Position numbers and translations under genes: made by a program
Shown: in pieces, positions 1 through 4,523 of the stretch
Layout of the letters: each line of letters begins with the position of its first letter
Position numbering within the stretch: position 1 is the first letter of the stretch
Source: Methylotenera sp.
GTDB lineage: Bacteria; Pseudomonadota; Gammaproteobacteria; Burkholderiales; Methylophilaceae
Length of the DNA stretch: 6,670 bases
Direction: 5' to 3'
Assembly: GCA_030693535.1 (NCBI GenBank)
Contig: JAUYAL010000035.1
Span: 1-6,670 of the forward strand
The notes under the pieces: model-generated
What the model saw: the letters and a program-made list of their open reading frames with translations, nothing else
What the model was told of the DNA's origin: nothing
Database searches by the model: none

Positions 1-55
1 TATCGCTGCCTATCCAAAGGCCGGTTTAGAATCACTGGGAGAAAGTCAGTCATAA
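1..55 (+). CDS. C-terminal end of an unidentified protein (partial)
   Basis: Reading from base 2, one plus-strand frame gives 17 residues ending in TAA at 53-55 (IAAYPKAGLESLGESQS). The composition looks protein-like, but the piece is too short to assign a family. It stops just before an IS-like terminus at 59-87, as expected if it is the end of a transposase or another mobile gene whose body lies left of the window. That link is inference. The other frame that stops nearby, at 58-60, gives a less natural, arginine-rich peptide. Confidence 0.35.
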   Translation, partial: IAAYPKAGLESLGESQS

Positions 56-58
56 AGT

Positions 59-87
59 AGGTGTACACTTAATTTAGGTGGACACCT
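59..87. mobile_element. IS-like terminal repeat remnant
   Basis: Two related 12-mers lie close together: AGGTGTACACTT at 59-70 and AGGTGGACACCT at 76-87, joined by AATTT. GTGTACAC (61-68) is a perfect palindrome, and AGGTG-GA-CACCT is a 5-bp inverted repeat. TGTACAC/GTGGACA motifs at the edge of a reading frame resemble termini of IS3-type insertion sequences, but this is from memory of the pattern, not a match I can verify. No second terminus or transposase is visible to the right, so this would be one end of an element on the left, or a scar. Confidence 0.35.
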
Positions 88-147
88 ATCTTACGAGATT
101 TAAGGAAGATGGCTAGATGGTGCTGGGCGGGTGCTTACTAAAAATCT

Positions 148-200
148 CAGCGTCAACTAGACAAGTTAATTGTCGCTGAACTAGACAAGATAGTTGACGC
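148..200. repeat. Nested direct and inverted repeats
   Basis: A 22-bp unit starting AACTAGACAAG occurs at 155-176 and again at 179-200 (19 of 22 identical, 24-bp period). Laid over it is a perfect 10-bp inverted repeat, GCGTCAACTA (150-159) with TAGTTGACGC (191-200). There is also an 8-of-9 inverted repeat, CAGCGTCAA (148-156) with TTGTCGCTG (170-178). Repeated short sites of this kind occur at the ends of some insertion sequences as transposase-binding sites, or as iterons. Which applies here is unknown. The minus-strand open frame across 113-319 passes through the repeat and is not considered a gene. Confidence 0.6.
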
Positions 201-355
201 GCTACAGCAAAGTGAACAGTCGGAGCGTAGCGACGCGTGTGTTTTAGTTTAACTCTATATCTTGATAGCCCGGCAATCACGAGCACATCAGGTGCAATGC
301 GCAGTATTGATGGTGGCATAACAAGGTACGGTATTTTTAGATAATTATCAGCTTT

Positions 356-1558
356 TTAATCCGCAACACCACTTCCACCCCAAACAGATTTTAGGTTGAA
401 ATAGAGCCAAGGATCTATTCTGGACTGTTGATCGGCGAGTGTCTCACGTTTAGCCTCTTCAACCCTCTCGATGATCCTTTCAGGGTTTTTTACCATACAA
501 ACAGATTTACCAAACGTGATTAATGCTTGCGCTAGAGGGTAGCTTTTGGTTTTATACATATTTAAAGCCATTGTGTTGTCAACTTTAGTGGCGCCCGTTC
601 TAGGATTTTCAATTCGATAGACCATGGTGGTCACCACGTCATATAGTGGTGATAACTTTACATCCCCGTGGGGGGTATCGTAAATAAGTGAGAAGTTCTT
701 TAAATGCGCGTCCCCATTTCTGAGTAAAACGGAGAGTGCAATATACTCAAACAGCCTCGCCTTGCTTTCTACCGAGTTCGATCCGCAAAAGAGATCAACC
801 GCTTTTGCGATATTCTCAACACTGCCATTGTATTTTTCTTCTGGCGATTTCCCCATTAACACCGCCATGTCTTCTAGCCCTAAGCGTTGTCCATCTGCCG
901 CTACATCAAAGCGCTCCATGATAAATAGCCCGCCATCTTCTGATAACCAGAAAGGAGGCACGGTTAAACCGGCACGTCTTGCTACCTCCATGCACATGAA
1001 TTCATTCTGCGCTAAAAAAGGATAATCTTCACCTGCCGCCTTCACAATCAAGCTTGACGTGACTGCAGAGGCTTTTTCTGACAGGCGTGCTCCTGCATCA
1101 GGCACAATCACTTTTGGTTGAAAGCCGGATACCCCAGAGTTAAAGTAAATGTCCGAGAGGAATTCAAATAACTCAGATGAAGCCGTTGATCTAATCAGTT
1201 CTTCTTTCGTCACCTGTGGCTTGGCGTTGATAATGTCATTTTCAGGGTCGCGATAGGTCAATCGGCCAATTTGATTGGCACCTGTAATTTTAAGCAAGGC
1301 CATGTCATCTAGCGGTCCTTGTTTTGCAAAACGTTTTTTGATGGTTTCTAATAGGTAGCCTTCAGGTCGATTCATCTCAAATACGGAGAATAAGCTACCG
1401 TTGGCGTAACTTTGTGCGCGAAGTGGCATGACCAGCGAAACCTCCGCGTCGCGTGCGGTGGTTTCATAATTAAAGACATAACGCGATTCTTTAGTGAGCG
1501 TGCCGGCATGCCCTTCAGGCGTTTCCACGCTCAATTTTTTAATTTTAGCGGTCTGCAT
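356..1558 (-). CDS. hipA: HipA-type Ser/Thr kinase toxin of a type II toxin-antitoxin system
   Basis: This is the toxin of the HipBA module, a cytoplasmic kinase. The E. coli homologue phosphorylates glutamyl-tRNA synthetase (GltX), which triggers the stringent response and persistence; the target here is unknown. The predicted 400 residues match the family. An N-terminal HipA subdomain covers about 1-110, and the kinase core the rest. SGVSGFQPK (141-149) is the glycine-rich loop that carries the autophosphorylated serine in HipA. K173 (LIVK) and NEF (185-187) fit the nucleotide-binding lysine and its partner. NGDAHLKNF (281-289, D283 and N288) is the catalytic loop and LYDVV (305-309, D307) the metal-binding Asp. 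I chose the ATG at 1556-1558 because GAGGTG sits 4 nt upstream (1563-1568). The frame is open upstream to an ATG at 1603, but that lies inside hipB. The gene overlaps hipB by 14 nt, so translation is probably coupled. All key residues are present. Confidence 0.93.
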   Translation of the reverse strand: MQTAKIKKLSVETPEGHAGTLTKESRYVFNYETTARDAEVSLVMPLRAQSYANGSLFSVFEMNRPEGYLLETIKKRFAKQGPLDDMALLKITGANQIGRLTYRDPENDIINAKPQVTKEELIRSTASSELFEFLSDIYFNSGVSGFQPKVIVPDAGARLSEKASAVTSSLIVKAAGEDYPFLAQNEFMCMEVARRAGLTVPPFWLSEDGGLFIMERFDVAADGQRLGLEDMAVLMGKSPEEKYNGSVENIAKAVDLFCGSNSVESKARLFEYIALSVLLRNGDAHLKNFSLIYDTPHGDVKLSPLYDVVTTMVYRIENPRTGATKVDNTMALNMYKTKSYPLAQALITFGKSVCMVKNPERIIERVEEAKRETLADQQSRIDPWLYFNLKSVWGGSGVAD

Positions 1559-1811
1559 TAAACACCTCATCGAGTCTATCGTAATCAAGCCTACGGTCAA
1601 CAATGGCTATTGATTTACCTAACGCTGAAACGGCTTGAATGAGCGTGTTTGCACTGATCGACGCCCCCGACTCCAGCTGTATAATGGTCTCGCGCCTCAA
1701 GCCCGACTTTTTAGCGACCTCGGCTTGAGTGAGTCCAACCGCTAGGCGTTCACGCTTAAAGGTAGCCCCCAGCGACTTAAGATCAAGGTTTATGTTATTC
1801 ATAGCTAACAT
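1545..1811 (-). CDS. hipB: HipB-type XRE antitoxin and repressor
   Basis: This is the antitoxin and autorepressor of the HipBA pair. It binds operator DNA as a dimer and holds HipA in the complex. The 88 residues contain one lambda-repressor-like helix-turn-helix at about 12-65. GLTQAEVAKKSGLRRETIIQ is the helix-turn-helix core, and LESGASISANTLIQAVSALG completes the fold. A short C-terminal tail ending VFNADR may contact HipA. Two starts are possible, ATG at 1809-1811 or ATG at 1800-1802. Neither has a clear Shine-Dalgarno sequence. The second matches the usual length better before the helix-turn-helix, so the true N-terminus is open. The first half of the operon is controlled by the two palindromes described separately, one of which covers both start codons. 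The 3' end overlaps hipA by 14 nt. Confidence 0.9.
   Translation of the reverse strand: MLAMNNINLDLKSLGATFKRERLAVGLTQAEVAKKSGLRRETIIQLESGASISANTLIQAVSALGKSIAIVDRRLDYDRLDEVFNADR
1792..1811. promoter_or_regulatory. Downstream HipB operator (O1)
   Basis: ATGTTA (1792-1797) and TAACAT (1806-1811) form the same ATGTTA-N8-TAACAT palindrome as O2, with perfect 6-bp arms. The eleven bases TAGCTAACATT are identical between the two sites (1802-1812 and 1843-1853). The centres are 41 bp apart, close to four helical turns, so two HipB dimers would bind on the same DNA face. This copy covers both candidate hipB start codons. Confidence 0.65.
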
Positions 1812-1829
1812 TTATATAAAAATAATGGA

Positions 1830-1855
1830 TTAATGTTATATGTAGCTAACATTAA
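1830..1855. promoter_or_regulatory. Upstream HipB operator (O2)
   Basis: A perfect inverted repeat has 9-bp arms, TTAATGTTA (1830-1838) and TAACATTAA (1847-1855), with an 8-bp spacer. The known E. coli HipB site is TATCC-N8-GGATA, so the geometry (arms around an 8-bp spacer) is the same while the arm sequence differs. The site overlaps the -10 box of the hipBA promoter. Assignment to HipB is inference from position and architecture. Confidence 0.7.
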
Positions 1856-1861
1856 AGTCAA
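1833..1861 (-). promoter_or_regulatory. hipBA promoter
   Basis: Read on the minus strand, TTGACT (1856-1861) is a 5-of-6 match to the -35 box. It is followed after 17 bp by TAACAT (1833-1838), a 4-of-6 match to the -10 box. This predicts a start of transcription near 1826 and a very short leader to hipB. The -10 box and the whole spacer lie inside the upstream operator, so a bound HipB dimer would block RNA polymerase directly. Confidence 0.6.
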
Positions 1862-1876
1862 TACTCACTGGGCGTT

Positions 1877-1922
1877 AGCCATTCAAGTGCGCATTGTGAA
1901 TGCTGATAAGCTCAGAATGGCT
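1877..1922. repeat. Nested hairpin in intergenic region
   Basis: A perfect 8-bp inverted repeat, AGCCATTC (1877-1884) with GAATGGCT (1915-1922), encloses a small hairpin, GCATT-GTG-AATGC (1891-1903). No T-run follows on either strand, so it is not a standard Rho-independent terminator. It lies between the hipBA promoter and the gene ending at 2121. I see no reading frame here. Confidence 0.45.
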
Positions 1923-2035
1923 TGAATAATCGCCGATAGGGGGTAGGGCGGAGTTGACTGCAACCGTTAACATTTTGCCGCTAAGGGTTGTTTACATACC
2001 CTGTTTTCCTCTAGTCGGATCGCGATTTCATCCAG

Positions 2036-2064
2036 CCTCTGAAAACTAAAAACGTTTTCAGAGG
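2036..2064. repeat. Perfect 11-bp inverted repeat (hairpin)
   Basis: CCTCTGAAAAC (2036-2046) and GTTTTCAGAGG (2054-2064) are exact reverse complements around a 7-nt loop, TAAAAAC. The hairpin lies 57 nt past the stop of the minus-strand gene at 2121. A terminator is therefore possible, but neither strand has the T-tract that an intrinsic terminator needs. A protein-binding or recombination site is an alternative. Confidence 0.6.
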
Positions 2065-2120
2065 GGATTTCAGTGCATATCACTTGGATTCTAGCGTTCA
2101 GTCGTATCAGTTAAAACTTT

Positions 2121-3245
2121 TTAAATAAATTCCGTGATTAAGTGGAGTTTAACATCATTCAAAACCAGCAGTTCCAGTGCTTCGGTAATAGCCGTTTTGC
2201 ACGCTTTTACCGAAGTGGCATAACCTGATTTGAATACATCCAGACCTTCCTCAACGTGCCTTTTCGGCCCTAAGAAAGCCATTGGTCCGTTATGATCATA
2301 GCTGTCATCGTAGTCAATTATCCCAACCTCCCAGAAAATTTCTTTATCACCAATGATTGTGTAGTGCGCACCCCAATCACGATTATAGATACCCAATGTA
2401 TTAGTATTATCTGAGAAGTAATCCCAGTAATACCACCCCACAAGTTCTAATCTACCTAAAATTAACTTGGCCACATTTCTTTCGGCATAAATTTCACCGG
2501 TTTCAATTGATAAAACACGATGGTGATCCATTTCCATATAAGCTATTCCAAAATAGACATCTTCTGTAACCATTGTCTCCAGCTTATTTCTAACTCTTTG
2601 AATATGATTGATACGACTATGTTTTAAATCTTTTGCATCAGGATCGACACACACCATCACTGAACTAAAGGTTATTCCAAAAAGCGTCGGCAATGTATTC
2701 ATTTTAGCGTTAATTATTGTTTGGCACATCAACTCAAGTTTATCGCCCCCTTTAACTGAATTCTCGACCTCAATCCAATTGCCGCTAGTTGCTGAGTAGA
2801 TGATTAATCCATCTGGATATTTTACCAAGTATGGATAAGCACGCTTAACTTCTCTTTCAAAATAAAACGGGATTGGTTCTCCGGAGGACTGTTCAATTAA
2901 GTGCGAAATTGCACCCAAAGACATTAAATGATGCTTCCAATCATTCGTACATTTCCATTCATCGTTGATGAATTTTTCAAGCTTGTAAACATCATTAACC
3001 TGCACACCAGATTTTATTAGATGCTCCGCTCCCTTGGTCGACAGGTAGTAAATATCTCCGGCCGCATCTGGCAATGTTCTCGAAATAATAAATTTAAGGT
3101 TTAGCAGTGTTTTCACTATTTCCACGACAATTGGTAGTTCCTTTTTAGTGAATTGACTAAGCTCAATGCAACGCATATAGCCAGCACGATGAATTAGTAT
3201 CAAAAATTCATTTAAATCCATTACTTTTGCAGATTTAATAGACAT
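2121..3245 (-). CDS. Winged-helix protein with a PD-(D/E)XK-like nuclease core and unknown C-terminal domain
   Basis: I do not recognise the full 374-residue protein. Residues about 10-80 look like a winged helix: helices around ELSQFTKKELPIVVEIVKTL, then a wing pattern ending YYLSTKGAEHL. Residues about 100-185 have the layout of replication-relaxation or MobC-like proteins of mobile elements. HH at 105-106 is followed by YPDG (143-146) and IEVENSVKGGDK (158-169), which resembles a PD...ExE/K nuclease signature (D145, E159, E161, K165 or K169). Residues about 230-374 form a separate, aromatic-rich acidic domain. It includes WEVGIIDYDD (305-314), GPMAFLGPKRH (320-330) and GYATSVKACKTAITEAL (341-357), and I cannot name it. 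AGGAAC at 3253-3258 lies 7 nt before the ATG and supports this start. The gene overlaps a small upstream gene by 11 nt. No signal peptide or membrane segment is seen, so it is probably cytoplasmic. Its function in DNA processing or defence is inference. Confidence 0.85.
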   Translation of the reverse strand: MSIKSAKVMDLNEFLILIHRAGYMRCIELSQFTKKELPIVVEIVKTLLNLKFIISRTLPDAAGDIYYLSTKGAEHLIKSGVQVNDVYKLEKFINDEWKCTNDWKHHLMSLGAISHLIEQSSGEPIPFYFEREVKRAYPYLVKYPDGLIIYSATSGNWIEVENSVKGGDKLELMCQTIINAKMNTLPTLFGITFSSVMVCVDPDAKDLKHSRINHIQRVRNKLETMVTEDVYFGIAYMEMDHHRVLSIETGEIYAERNVAKLILGRLELVGWYYWDYFSDNTNTLGIYNRDWGAHYTIIGDKEIFWEVGIIDYDDSYDHNGPMAFLGPKRHVEEGLDVFKSGYATSVKACKTAITEALELLVLNDVKLHLITEFI

Positions 3246-3375
3246 ATACTTCGTTCCTTATACATAAATAATTATTTACGATTGAATGGTATTGGTGAGA
3301 TGTCACCGGGCAATTTAAAGCAATTGCAGTATTAATAAATGTGGCGTCCCAAATGGGTTTACTTCGATATTTCAT
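3235..3375 (-). CDS. Small protein of 46 residues, first gene of a two-gene unit
   Basis: The ATG at 3373-3375 is preceded by an almost ideal Shine-Dalgarno sequence, AAAAAGGAGG, with GGAGG at 3381-3385 and a 5-nt gap. The frame runs 46 codons to TAA at 3235-3237 and overlaps the next gene's start by 11 nt. Such an overlap suggests coupled translation, and the next gene's own ribosome site lies inside this frame. The peptide begins MKYRSKPIWDATFINTAIAL and ends RNEVYVY. It is aromatic-rich, has two cysteines (22 and 38), and shows no clear transmembrane segment or known motif. It could be a regulator, an antitoxin-like partner, or a leader peptide that opens the downstream ribosome site. The family is unknown to me. 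Confidence 0.55.
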   Translation of the reverse strand: MKYRSKPIWDATFINTAIALNCPVTSHQYHSIVNNYLCIRNEVYVY

Positions 3376-3483
3376 AGCATCCTCCTTTTTAAAATGTGTA
3401 AAGATGAATCAAGTTGGTCTTTACAAGAATCATTTGACTTAACGCAAACCAATAAAAAAAATAATGTATTTCTTGCGGTTTAA

Positions 3484-3693
3484 TTTAGGATTAGGGCGAG
3501 CTGTGACAGTTTTCTGCAGTTAAATAAACTTTTTAACAAATGTGGCGCATGGTTTTATGATCTTGATACCCAAGCTACCAATAAAAATACAGTAGCTATA
3601 TCCCGTCTGGAATTAGGCAGTACATCAAATATCAAATGGTTTGGTTTGATGGTATTTTTTAGCAGTGCATTTGACAGATTAAACCAACATCAT
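3484..3693 (+). pseudogene. Possible gene fragment lacking a start
   Basis: A plus-strand frame is open for 70 codons between stop TAA 3481-3483 and stop TAA 3694-3696. It has no ATG, GTG or TTG until very late. Its translation includes WFYDLDTQATNKNTVAISRL, which looks protein-like, and ends FDRLNQHH. It could be the 3' end of a decayed gene. The minus strand is also open over part of this stretch, and AT-rich spacers can show such frames by chance, so I rate it low. The end of the frame overlaps the -35 box of the next operon. Confidence 0.22.
3623..3660 (+). terminator. Weak terminator-like hairpin with T-run
   Basis: CATCAAA (3623-3629) pairs with TTTGATG (3645-3651), and TATTTTTT follows at 3653-3660. 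The stem is AT-rich and has a 15-nt loop, so it would be weak. It could end transcription arriving from the left before the toxin-antitoxin promoter. An overlapping ATCAAA-N8-TTTGAT palindrome could equally be a protein-binding site. Confidence 0.3.
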
Positions 3694-3699
3694 TAAACT
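3671..3699 (+). promoter_or_regulatory. Promoter of the Phd/PIN toxin-antitoxin operon
   Basis: TTGACA (3671-3676) is a perfect -35 consensus. It is followed after exactly 17 bp by TAAACT (3694-3699), a 4-of-6 match to the -10 box. Transcription should start near 3706, inside the operator and about 23 nt before the antitoxin ATG. Confidence 0.65.
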
Positions 3700-3716
3700 A
3701 GTCTAATGACTAGTTT
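3695..3716 (+). promoter_or_regulatory. Palindromic operator of the toxin-antitoxin operon
   Basis: AAACTAG (3695-3701) and CTAGTTT (3710-3716) are perfect 7-bp arms with an 8-bp spacer. ACTAGT occurs in both halves. The site overlaps the -10 box and the predicted transcription start, where a Phd-type antitoxin alone or with its toxin would repress the operon. Binding is inferred from the family and the position. Confidence 0.65.
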
Positions 3717-3728
3717 GACTGGAGTTTT

Positions 3729-3986
3729 ATGATGAACACATGGCCTGTGCAAGATGCTAAAGCGCGCTTTAGCGAGTTTTTAGATGCCTGTATTGCTGAA
3801 GGTTCGCAGCTTGTGACGCGACGCGGGGTAGAAACGGCAGTGTTGGTGCCGATAGCCGAATGGAAGCGCTTAAATCAAGCTGCGCCACCTACGTTAAAAG
3901 CCTTGCTGTTGTCTGAAATCGCGCGTGGCGATTTAAGCATACCTCCTCGTGGCAAAGTTAACCGTCGCCTAGCTATTACCGAATAA
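3729..3986 (+). CDS. Phd/YefM-family antitoxin
   Basis: This is the antitoxin of a type II pair. It neutralises the PIN toxin encoded next and represses the operon. The 85 residues begin with the classic Phd/YefM pattern: TWPVQDAKARFSEFLDAC, then a beta hairpin QLVTRRGVETAVLVP, then IAEWKRL. The remaining residues, about 50-85 (LKALLLSEIARGDLSIPPRG), form the toxin-binding tail that is usually disordered alone. Two adjacent ATG codons (3729 and 3732) are possible starts. GGAG at 3721-3724 gives gaps of 4 and 7 nt, and the second has the better spacing. The toxin starts 2 nt after the stop, so the two are co-translated. Confidence 0.92.
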   Translation: MMNTWPVQDAKARFSEFLDACIAEGSQLVTRRGVETAVLVPIAEWKRLNQAAPPTLKALLLSEIARGDLSIPPRGKVNRRLAITE

Positions 3987-3988
3987 GC

Positions 3989-4393
3989 ATGTATTTACTC
4001 GACACCAATATTGTTTCAGAGCTCAGAAAAATCAAACCGCATGGCGCAGTTGTAGCGTGGTTGCAAAGTGTAGATGATCATGATTTGCATCTTTGCACCG
4101 TTACCATTGGCGAAATACAAGCAGGCATTGAAATCACAAGTGAGCAAAATACGGACAAAGCAAACGAAATTGAAGTATGGCTTAACCAGCTTGCCAGTAG
4201 CTACAGCGTGCTACCAATGACCGCAGAATCATTCAGAATATGGGCAAGGTTGATGCACGGGCAATCAAATACGGTGATTGAAGATGCCATGATTGCCGCT
4301 TGCGCAATTTCGCATCAGCTCACTGTGGTTACCCGCAATACGCGCGACTTTGAACGATTTTCTGTAAAGTTTCTTAACCCATTTGAGTTTTAG
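3989..4393 (+). CDS. vapC: PIN-domain ribonuclease toxin (VapC/FitB-like)
   Basis: This is the toxin of the pair, a metal-dependent RNase of the PIN fold. VapC relatives cleave tRNA or rRNA; the substrate here is unknown. The 134 residues are full length for the family. The acidic active-site residues are visible: D5 (LLDTNIVSE), E42 (TIGEIQAG), D99 (VIEDAMIAA) and D120 (TRNTRDFERF). The opening MYLLDTNIVSEL and the ending with the TRNTRDF motif match the FitB-like subgroup that pairs with Phd/YefM antitoxins. No separate promoter is seen. It follows the antitoxin gene with a 2-nt gap and probably depends on its translation. I see no strong terminator behind it. Confidence 0.93.
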   Translation: MYLLDTNIVSELRKIKPHGAVVAWLQSVDDHDLHLCTVTIGEIQAGIEITSEQNTDKANEIEVWLNQLASSYSVLPMTAESFRIWARLMHGQSNTVIEDAMIAACAISHQLTVVTRNTRDFERFSVKFLNPFEF

Positions 4394-4404
4394 ATTAAAC
4401 CTAG

Positions 4405-4518
4405 ACTTACCTAGCTTGTGTCACTAAAGCCATACAGCCTTTGGTACATTTGTTTAAACCAGTAATACGCCGCAAAAATTTCCCATTGGGCAATATCATC
4501 GTTAGAGAAAGTTTTTAG
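4405..4518 (+). pseudogene. Possible 3' remnant of an upstream polysaccharide gene
   Basis: A plus-strand frame runs from after stop 4402-4404 to TAG at 4516-4518, just 5 nt before the epimerase ATG. Its 37 codons lack a start and include AIQPLVHLFKPVIRRKNFPL. In a cluster on this strand, a gene ending a few bases before the next start is what one expects. The toxin-antitoxin block could have replaced its front part. However, the minus strand of the same stretch is also open (WEIFAAYYWFKQMYQRLYGF on that strand), so the coding strand is uncertain and either or both readings may be chance. Confidence 0.3.
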
Positions 4519-4523
4519 TCATC

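Larger units (their letters stand above)
3376..3728. other. Intergenic region with a divergent promoter pair and a possible gene remnant
   Basis: This 353-nt AT-rich stretch separates the minus-strand pair from the plus-strand toxin-antitoxin operon. From left to right it holds the ribosome site of the 46-codon gene, then a loose inverted repeat (CGCAA and TTGCG arms around an A-run, about 3440-3475). A plus-strand open frame without a start codon follows at 3484-3696, then an inverted repeat followed by a T-run at 3623-3660, and the antitoxin promoter and operator at 3671-3716. I could not find a convincing -35/-10 pair for the minus-strand genes. Confidence 0.5.

Noticed and set aside
148..200. 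CRISPR array
   Set aside because: Only two imperfect copies with a 2-nt gap; there are no unique spacers and no cas genes.
113..319. 68-codon minus-strand open frame beyond hipA
   Set aside because: It runs through the 148-200 repeats, giving repeated QLSCLV/QLTCLV peptide, lacks a convincing ribosome site and resembles no family. The repeats explain the open frame.
736..1025. Plus-strand open frames inside hipA
   Set aside because: They are antisense to a well-supported kinase gene and have no domain or ribosome-site support.
1559..1603. Upstream extension of hipA to the ATG at 1603
   Set aside because: It lies inside hipB, and GAGGTG 4 nt before the ATG at 1558 gives a family-typical start.
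2036..2064. Intrinsic terminator of the 2121-3245 gene
   Set aside because: The stem is strong, but neither strand carries a T-tract after it, so I list it only as an inverted repeat.
2608..2799. 63-codon plus-strand frame within the 374-residue gene
   Set aside because: It is a shadow frame opposite a long coding region with no independent support.
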